Assembly (NCBI RefSeq): GCF_037392515.1
Contig: NC_090281.1
Span: 54,166,753 to 54,230,752, forward strand
Direction: 5' to 3'
Origin: Haliotis asinina
Lineage: Eukaryota > Mollusca > Gastropoda > Lepetellida > Haliotidae
Length of the DNA: 64,000 nucleotides
Position numbers and translations under genes: made by a program. Below, piece after piece: positions 57,127-64,000 of the stretch; positions within the stretch are counted from its first letter, which is position 1; each line of letters begins with the position of its first letter. The notes under the pieces were generated by a model. That model did no database searches. It worked only from the letters and a program-made list of their open reading frames with translations, and was not told where the DNA came from.

Positions 57127-58413
57127 TTCCCAGAAATTATTGAGAATCATGTTGCATCATGTAACTCATTACATTTATTAACTTCTGGCGTTTTACTTAC
57201 ATAAACATGTTAAAACATCATCCTTTTACAGTCTCAGTCTTGTTTTAGTACTTTGTTAGACCTCCTCGCTCAGCAATGCATGCCGGAATACGCCTAGGCA
57301 CACTACCCATCAAAGTTTGTAGGTAATCGTGTGACAGGGTATCCCAATATTGGAACACCTCGGCCTTCATATCTTCAATATTTCTCAGTCCCTTTTGGTT
57401 TATTCTGTCCTTCATGACTCCCCACACATTCTCAATTGGGTTTAGGTCTGGGCTGTAACTGGGCCAGTCTAAAACTTGAACATTTTCGCCCGACAACCAC
57501 TGTTTTGTGTAGCGCGCAGTGTGTTTTGGGTCATTATCATGCTGGAAAATCCAATCATCTTCATACAATGTTTGTGCTGTCGGAAGAAGGTGACCATTTA
57601 GAATGTGAAGATATCTTTCTTTTGTCAAGTTTCCCGTGAAAACACACAATGGCGTCACTCCGCGAGCCGATATGCCACCCCACATGTGAAACTTCGGGCT
57701 ATGTTTTGGTCGCTGGTAGATAGGTTTGACAGTATCTTTGGTCCAAATTTTCACACAATTAGGGAAAAGCCAAACAGAACTTTCATCCGGAAAGAAAACA
57801 TTATCCCAGTCTTGATTTTCATGAGCCCGACACCAGTTTAAACGTTTTTCCTTTTGTGCATCTTTCATCAACGGCGAGGGAATTCCACGTTTTTTCACCC
57901 AATTAAGTCTCTGTAATTCCTGCCTAACTGTTTCATTGCATACCTGAGGACTTACTCTGCTAATCATTTCATTTCTGATGTTCTCAACACTTTTCAGTTT
58001 GCCCCTACTCACAATCTGCTCAAATCTTCGGCGATCCACAACACTGAATTTCCTAGGCCGACCTGCCCCTGCTTTGTGCTCTATCCCGGTTCCTGTTTGA
58101 ATATTCTTCAAAGTTCTGTATACTGTAGACAGAGGAATATCATGTCTACAAGCTAACACTTTAGCATCAGCCTCACCCCTTTCAAAATCATCTAGAATGA
58201 GCTTTCTTTTCTCTCTTGCTGTAAATTCTGCCATGTCAACACAGGAAGCCGTCTGCTCAGACAAGGGAGATAACTCTTGACGTAATGAGCTGCCTTCTAA
58301 GCCTTCAAGAGTTGTCTCTCTTATTTAGTATGCTTAGTGCATAGTGAAAGCCCTTTTTCCAATCTTAGCATCATTAGAAAAAAAACAAAGATTTTCTCAA
58401 TAATTTCTGGGAA
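57127..58413 (-). mobile_element. Tc1-like transposon, apparently intact
   Basis: 1287 bp, bounded by perfect 20-bp inverted repeats TTCCCAGAAATTATTGAGAA (57127-57146) and its complement (58394-58413). The flanks are TA on the left (57125-57126) and, on the right, CA (TG on the minus strand) instead of TA, so a TA target duplication with one later change is likely. It contains a full transposase frame and sits inside the DIRS fossil, so it is the younger element. Confidence 0.85.
57245..58234 (-). CDS. Tc1-like transposase, DD34E, full length (329 aa)
   Basis: Cuts and re-inserts its own element at TA sites (known for the family). Counting from an upstream in-frame Met (58264, 339 aa): paired-type DNA-binding region with helix-turn-helix (LACRHDIPLSTVYRTLKNI, residues 37-55), a GRPR hook (68-71), then the catalytic triad in VFFPDESSVW (D160), FQHDNDPKHTA (D243) and SPDLNPIENVW (E278); 34 residues separate the last two. 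I prefer the second Met at 58234, because the decayed relative at 26.4 kb starts at the corresponding MADLTAKENR. No stop or frameshift is visible. Length is normal for the family. Confidence 0.88.
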   Translation of the reverse strand: MAEFTAREKRKLILDDFERGEADAKVLACRHDIPLSTVYRTLKNIQTGTGIEHKAGAGRPRKFSVVDRRRFEQIVSRGKLKSVENIRNEMISRVSPQVCNETVRQELQRLNWVKKRGIPSPLMKDAQKEKRLNWCRAHENQDWDNVFFPDESSVWLFPNCVKIWTKDTVKPIYQRPKHSPKFHMWGGISARGVTPLCVFTGNLTKERYLHILNGHLLPTAQTLYEDDWIFQHDNDPKHTARYTKQWLSGENVQVLDWPSYSPDLNPIENVWGVMKDRINQKGLRNIEDMKAEVFQYWDTLSHDYLQTLMGSVPRRIPACIAERGGLTKY

Positions 58414-60110
58414 CAATGTACATGCTAAAATGAAATGTACAGTTTTACACCCCAAATACACAGGGGAACTGCGCAGTTGTTCTCCCCATACCACTGCTGA
58501 GTAAATGCATCAACTGCCTCTGTGTCTGGTACCTATGACCTGGAATTAAACCTTTTTAACTTGGTGTTCAAATGGTTTGCAAAACGATCTACAGAATGTG
58601 GCCCCCATCTTCCATCTAAAAATTTGAAAATTTCATCTGTAACTCTCCAGTCATCCGAATCTTCAAATCTACTCAGAGCATCGGCCTTTTCATTTTCTGA
58701 TCTGGGAATTCAACTGAACTTTAACCTTATGTTGTACTGATTGGCTATCACAAAGATGGAGGTGGCAACGTGTTGTAGATGTTGTTTAGAACTACCACAT
58801 GAAGCTACATGACAACATGGTTTGCTGTCTGTGAACCACTTTACAGTTTTACCCATTAGAACCCTGGTAAACGCAATGAGAACTAATTCTATGGCCTTCA
58901 ATTCCACGTGGAACTTCAAAGTTTCTCTTGATAGTCCCAGACATATTGAAACACATGATCAGAATCCGCAACATAACCTCCACAAACTACATCACTTGCA
59001 TCTGAAAACACCGACAGCATAGGTTTCATAACCGTAGACAACGCTCTTGGTTTTAGACTACGCAGGTTGTCTCTCCAAAACAGCAATTCATACACACCAT
59101 GAGAATTATTTAACCTAAGAAATCTATCCCAGGAAGAAGCCTTTTGGACCTCGGAATACATATGCCTTGTGAAAAGTCTACATACATCACCCAGAACGTG
59201 AGTAAGAGCTATGACCTTACCTGCTAAAGCAGCTAAACTCCTTGCTGTGAAAATGGGCAAAACAGATGTGAATGCTGAAAAACTAGACACTATATCTTCT
59301 GCTTTCTTGACAGGAATAGAAAGAACACTAGAATCCAAATTCCATGTGAATGGAACAGGATGACATACTGACTTCTCATTATTAACAACAAAACCTGATT
59401 GTTCTAGAGTGTCTCGAACAATGTCCGAATGACTAGAGCACAAATCCTTGGATCTAGCATAACCAAAGCCATCGTCAAGATACACAACAATATGAATAGA
59501 TTGATTTCGCCAATATGTAACTAGTGGACGAATACACTACGTAAAGATGTAAGGTGCAGATGTTAACCCAAACGGCAAAACTGTGAAACAATAGTACCTA
59601 ATAATGCCACTAGCATTCCAAGCAAAACCCAAGTACTGTTGTTGACTAGAGTGTATATCAATGTGATGATAACCAGATTTTAAATCAAACTTAAACATGA
59701 AACCTGTATCTTGCACAAAATCAAAGGCTGTTTTATAGCCCTCAAAAACAATCTTTCTTTTATAAACAAACTGATTGACAAACCTAAGGTCAAGGATAAG
59801 CCTCTTCTTGCTCGAACGCTGTATGGCTACTGAAAGAGGATTAACAACTAAAGGAGGATTATCAAGCTCGACAATACAGGAGTTTCTTAAAAGTTCTTGA
59901 ATAGCCTGTACAACAAAAGTACCGTTCCTCAAAGCGGATTGGTTATTTTTAGAAAAAAATGGCGGAGGACGGTCAGTGAAAGGAATGACATAACCATCTG
60001 TTATAGTATCCATCACAAACTGAGGAGCTCCAATTTTAACCCAAAAGGAAACATGTTTCCTTAAACTACCTTTCACAACACAGGAGCTGGACCTCGTTTA
60101 AACGTGACAT

Positions 60111-60639
60111 TATTGAAGAGAGTGGAGAAAGATCATAAAGTCATTGTCATGATTATACCTGTACTTGAAGAGGTTTAGTTGTTGTCACTTATCATCGCCA
60201 TTTTGTCGTTGGAAATAAACATATTTTTCGTAATTATTACTGCGTGATTTTTAACTGCAATTGACTGTCACTCGCAGTTTTCGGAGTAGGTCGCAGAATA
60301 TAGTTGGCTTACAATATCACATAAGAATATTTTATCAGTTCATAATATGTTTATGCTCCTGGTGGTAAAACTTAGAGATTAGAGAATTGTGGCTAGATAT
60401 TTTACAGTTAAATATTATTTTTAAAGGGTAAAAATCACATCGACTGGAACATTTGTTTAAATATAGTTTAAATGTGCATCCAGATTATTGTTTAGCCAGT
60501 TTTCAAGAATTTGGCAAATAAGAGTAACCTTGTTTCATACATAAAAAGGTGTGTTATGGTCTTTAAAGAACCAAAACAATAGCTGCACAAGTCGTTATGA
60601 ATGTAAGTAAAGCCCTGTAAAATTTATTTGACTTCCGGG
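60111..60639. other. no recognisable feature
   Basis: AT-rich spacer between the DIRS fossil and the low-complexity tract. Confidence 0.4.
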
Positions 60640-60835
60640 TTTTTTTTGTTTGGTTGGTTGGTTGGATTTGTTTGTTTATTTGTTTCATTTGTTTTTTGGG
60701 TTTTTTTTGTTTGTTTGTTGTTGTTTTTTGTTTGTTTGTTTTTTGTTTGGTTTTGGGTTTTTTTCTTGGGGGGGGGGGGGTTGTTCTTGTTGTCTTTTGT
60801 TGGGTTTTTTGTGTTTGGGGGGCTTTTTTGTCTAG
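60640..60835. repeat. strand-asymmetric T/G low-complexity tract
   Basis: About 195 bp made almost only of T and G on the plus strand (TTTGTTTG, GGTTGG, a run of 11-12 G). It lies about 100 bp upstream of the second channel exon. ORFs across it are artefacts of composition. Confidence 0.9.
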
Positions 60836-60940
60836 TCAAAACGTCTAAAATGTATGGATGCAAAGGATTGGGGGAGGGCTGGACCCCTCATGACTATTTC
60901 TTTAATTCATTGTTCAGATGAAACTTCATCCACAGAATCA

Positions 60941-61098
60941 ATGACTGGTGAGAAAACAGAGGCTGTGACGTTTGACGCGGGCCGGCGTTCGCCAACGTAT
61001 AGACTGAATGATCTTTGGACTGAATTCAGAGATTCTACAGGCCTTCATTCTGTTGACAAAATTAAACCTCCTTCAGTCAGCCCTTTTAGCATCCGAGG
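60941..61098 (+). CDS. DEG/ENaC gene 2, first coding exon (gene continues beyond the window)
   Basis: Encodes 52 codons plus two bases: YRLNDLWTEFRDSTGLHSVD then KIKPPSVSPFSIRG. It aligns without gaps with exon 1 of the channel gene at 12785; both are 158 nt, start with Met at the same distance and end at a GTAGGT donor in the same phase. An acceptor (TTCATTGTTCAG) lies 23 bp upstream of the ATG, so a leader exon is likely here too. The gating His is present (H36), and the following Gly is Ser. No TM1 exon follows before the window ends, because a LINE occupies intron 1. Confidence 0.8.
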
Positions 61099-61351
61099 GT
61101 AGGTATGGATGTACTAAACGCATGTGTGTTTGCTATTTAACACCAAATTTATGTACACACGGCTTGCAAATTACCAAGTGTGTGCGAGTAAAGCAAGTAG
61201 TATTGTAACAAGTCAGCCAAGCCGCAAGAACACTTCCCAAGTAATCAAGTTCATCAGATGCATTTAAGCACTTCCTAGGGAGCTACTTTAACTCTTTGCA
61301 ACATGATATTATGCTTGTTTCATGAAATATTGAACACAAAATAAATACCCG

Positions 61352-63977
61352 AAGTATCGATTTCATGCTATCTTCGCCTCTGAAAATATTAACCGTATCG
61401 CAGACGACTTTACAGGTACAATTCTTGACGTATGCGATAGTTATATTCCAAATAAAGTCGTTACGATAAGGCCCCGGGATGCCCCCTGGATGAGTAGTGA
61501 GGTACGTAAATTGATTCGTAGACGCATTCGCCATCATAAAAAGGCGTAACTCATCATCTGACTGGGCACTTTTTAGATCGAGTAGAAATAAAGTTATATC
61601 CGCGGTAAGAAATGCAAAGAGGAAGTACACGAATAAAATTGATGAAAAGATAAACAATGAACACGGTACAAAAACATGGTGGCATCTAGTTAAGAATTAT
61701 GTAAAAAGTAAACATATCACCAATATTAACACTTTTCCTTCGATAATCCATAACGACAAACTATACGATGACAGTACTGAAACAGCAAACATTATGAATG
61801 ATTTCTTTGCAGATCAGGCAAGAGTAGATGCTTCAAATATTCGGGATATTCCCGAAATTCACTCAGAGGTAGATAATCCATTATGTGACCTAACAAATAG
61901 TTCGCAAGAAATCTACGATATTCTCTTCTCTGTTGACACCACTAAAGCAACAGGCCCAGATGGTATTGGCAACAAATTCCTGAAAATGAATGCAAGGGAA
62001 TTAGCAGTTCCCTTATCTGAAGTTTTTAATATATTATCATTAAAGAACAAAGTGTTTCCCGATATTTGGAAGGAGGCATTAGTTGTTCCTATTCACAAAA
62101 AGGCAGTATAAATAAATGCTGTAACTATCGACCAGTGGCACTAACAAGCTGTGTAGCAAAGACTTTTGAACGATGCATTTTCAAACACGTATTTAATCAT
62201 TTTAGGGATAATGATGTACTTACAAACTTACAATCCGGTTTCGTGCCAGGTGATTCAACAGTAAATCAACTAACGTACCTGTATGACTTTATAGCGAGTG
62301 CAGTCGACAGAGGTAAGGAAATTAGGGCTGTATTTTGTGACGTGAGTAAGGCTTTTGACAAGGTCTGGCATAAAGGTATTATACACAAGCTAAGACGTTA
62401 TGGTATCGGGGGTAATTTGTTGAAATGGTTTGAGAGTTATCTAGACAACAGAGTTCAAAGAGTTGTTATAAATGGTTATACGTCTGACCAAAGATCACTC
62501 TTAGCCGGCGTTTCACAAGGCTCTGTCCTAGGACCCCTACTGTTTATAGTTTATGTCAACGACATTGTTGAAGGAATTAACAGCAATATCCGTCTCTTCG
62601 CAGATGACACATCACTGTATGCTTTAATAGACGATCCTGCCGAAACTGCTCTGTGTCTTAATAATGATCTTCGTAAAATTTCTGATTGGGCCGACAAATG
62701 GCAAGTTACATTTAATCCCAATAAAACAGATTCTATACAATTCTCTCGTAAAGTGCGGCCAAGCCCAAAACTAAATTTAATAATGAAGGGTTATAGCATT
62801 AATGGTGTTAATAGCCATAAACATTTGGGACTTACTTTACAACATGACTGCTCCTGGACAGACCATGTTAACTGCATCGCTAAAAAGGTCGCACCCATGG
62901 TAAACTGTCTAAGAGGTTTTAAATATCGTCTCTCACGGAAAACTTTGCAAACAATGTACATACAATTTATTTTACCTATTTTCGACTACCGTTGTCACAT
63001 CTGGGACAACTGTACCAAACAGCAAGCATTAACACTTGAAAATCTTAACCTTGATGCACTCAGAACTATTTGCGGTGCTGTTCGCGGTACGAGTCAAAAG
63101 AAAATTTATGATGAGACAAATTTCCAACCACTATGTACTCGTAGACACATCCAAAAACTAACATTTTTCTATAAGATGGTTAATAATTTCACTCCAAAAT
63201 ATTTGAGCAATCTCGTCCCTCCTAAGGTATCTGACACAGCAAACTACAGTTTTCGAGATCGTTTGAAGCTCCAAACTATCGATAGCAAAAGTGCAATTTA
63301 TGCCAGATACTGTAAGACTGTGGAATTCTTTGTCTACTGATCATAGAGAATCGGCTACTCTGGGTAGTTTTAAGAAAACAATTAGTGTGTCATATAATAA
63401 TCAAACCTACTTTAATTTAAACTCAGGATCAAGATTCTGTCAGATTATTCATTCGGGGCTCAGGCTCGGTTGCAGTGATTTAAACGCACACAAATATGAA
63501 CGATTTTTATCTTCAAATCCGTCTTGTTCTTGTGGCTACTCTTACGAAGATCCAATGCACTATTTTTTTCGTGCATAAATTACTCTGACATAAGACACAA
63601 AATGCACTTCTATACCAAAGGATATGATATCAAATCAATACTATACGGCCACCCTAGTGGATCTGCTAACGATAATCACGAACTATTAGAATCTATCCAT
63701 TCTTTCATTGTACTCTCAGGAAGATTTGTGTTGTAATAGTAAAGAGAAACTGCACTTCCGACATTAATGATCTTCATGTTATAACTGGCTATGTTATCAC
63801 GTTTTGATTGTTACATTCACAGAAAGCTATTGTTTATTGTTTGATATTTGCATGCTTTTCTCCTCACGACTGCTTTATATAAGTTACTTGTATCCTGGAG
63901 CGGTATTAACATAAGCAATATATTGCTTGTTTACCAATCCAAATCCCCTTCTGGAAATAAACCAAGTATCGATTTCA
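61352..63977 (+). mobile_element. APE-type LINE, 5'-truncated, with 14-bp target duplication
   Basis: AAGTATCGATTTCA occurs at 61352-61365 and 63964-63977 and encloses the LINE (61366-63963). The element enters within the end of the endonuclease region, passes a linker (DSYIPNKVVTIRPRDAPWMS), the full RT and a C-terminal CSCGYSYEDPMHYFF segment, and ends in a ~230-bp 3' UTR finishing with GGAAATAAACC. It is inserted in intron 1 of DEG/ENaC gene 2. Confidence 0.85.
61794..63736 (+). pseudogene. LINE reverse transcriptase (FADD type), frameshifted
   Basis: Frames in order: 61794-62111 (RT start; TTKATGPDGIGNKFLKMNAR), 62066-63340 (424 aa with YRPVALTSCVAKTFERCI, FCDVSKAFDKVWHKG, SQGSVLGPLLFIVYVND and FADDTSLYAL), 63291-63578 (C-terminus with CSCGYSYEDPMHYFF) and 63524-63736. 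Frameshifts lie near 62.10, 63.31 and 63.56 kb, and more upstream of 61.79 kb. All RT catalytic motifs are present. By eye it belongs to the Jockey/CR1 side of APE-type LINEs. Despite the perfect target duplication the copy cannot make its protein as it stands. Confidence 0.8.
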
Positions 63978-64000
63978 GAGGCAAAGCTTTTGCTGTTCTT

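Larger units (their letters stand above)
55762..60110 (-). mobile_element. DIRS-type retrotransposon fossil with a Tc1 insertion
   Basis: Parts on the minus strand, in DIRS order: a reverse transcriptase and RNase H region (about 60.1-58.5 kb), a short following region (about 57.1-56.9 kb) and a tyrosine recombinase (about 56.8-55.8 kb). A Tc1 element interrupts it at 57127-58413. No gag-like part was seen upstream. Terminal repeats were not resolved, though a ~90-bp end sequence recurs alone at 42013. It is broken by the insertion and in a few more places. Long open stretches remain, suggesting a moderate age. Confidence 0.75.

Overview
The window looks like nuclear DNA of a vetigastropod mollusc, most probably an abalone-like animal. 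The basis is AT-rich, intron-containing sequence with GT-AG exons, and many copies of a roughly 270-bp SINE ending in an ACTC tail that I associate with Haliotis sequences. There are no operons, ribosomal or true tRNA genes, or CRISPR arrays. Most of the window is a transposable-element nest.

Host genes. One DEG/ENaC-type sodium channel gene can be read completely on the + strand (12785-21145). It has eight exons whose splice phases all join, giving 480 codons including the stop. The first coding exon of a second, paralogous DEG/ENaC gene lies at 60941-61098; it has the same length (158 nt) and splice phase, and the rest of that gene is beyond the window. The two channel genes are therefore tandem paralogs about 40 kb apart. 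A few weak candidate exons of unknown genes lie between 31.9 and 36.1 kb.

Layout. 0-12 kb: a Gypsy fossil, LINE reverse-transcriptase scraps, two MITE-like elements, a Tc1 deletion derivative, microsatellites and a pair of ~500-bp direct repeats. 12.8-21.1 kb: channel gene 1, with introns filled by SINEs and Penelope-like fragments. 21-27 kb: sparse sequence, an integrase fossil, a Penelope-like element with GIY-YIG domain and inverted tails, and a decayed Tc1. 27.4-30.1 kb: an APE/RNase H LINE split by a LINE of the restriction-like-endonuclease (RLE) type. 30.3-41.7 kb: a long inverted repeat pair (30.3-31.4 and 37.6-38.7 kb), SINEs, and Harbinger, Tc1 and LINE ORF1 remnants.

42.28-55.30 kb is the outstanding feature: seven head-to-tail units of an RLE-type LINE derivative on the - strand (about 2.16, 2.16, 2.17, 2.17, 1.67, 1.67 and 1.0 kb), bordered on both sides by ATT-rich repeats. 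The units keep the YMDD part of the RT, a CCHC knuckle and the RLE domain but lack the N-terminal half of the RT with its motif A aspartate. They probably multiplied by unequal exchange or by help in trans. 55.8-60.1 kb is a DIRS-type fossil carrying an apparently intact Tc1 element (57127-58413). The second channel exon follows, and its intron 1 holds a 5'-truncated APE-type LINE with a perfect 14-bp target-site duplication (61352-63977).

Everything rests on reading one sequence. Identities and family names are by eye, with no database search.
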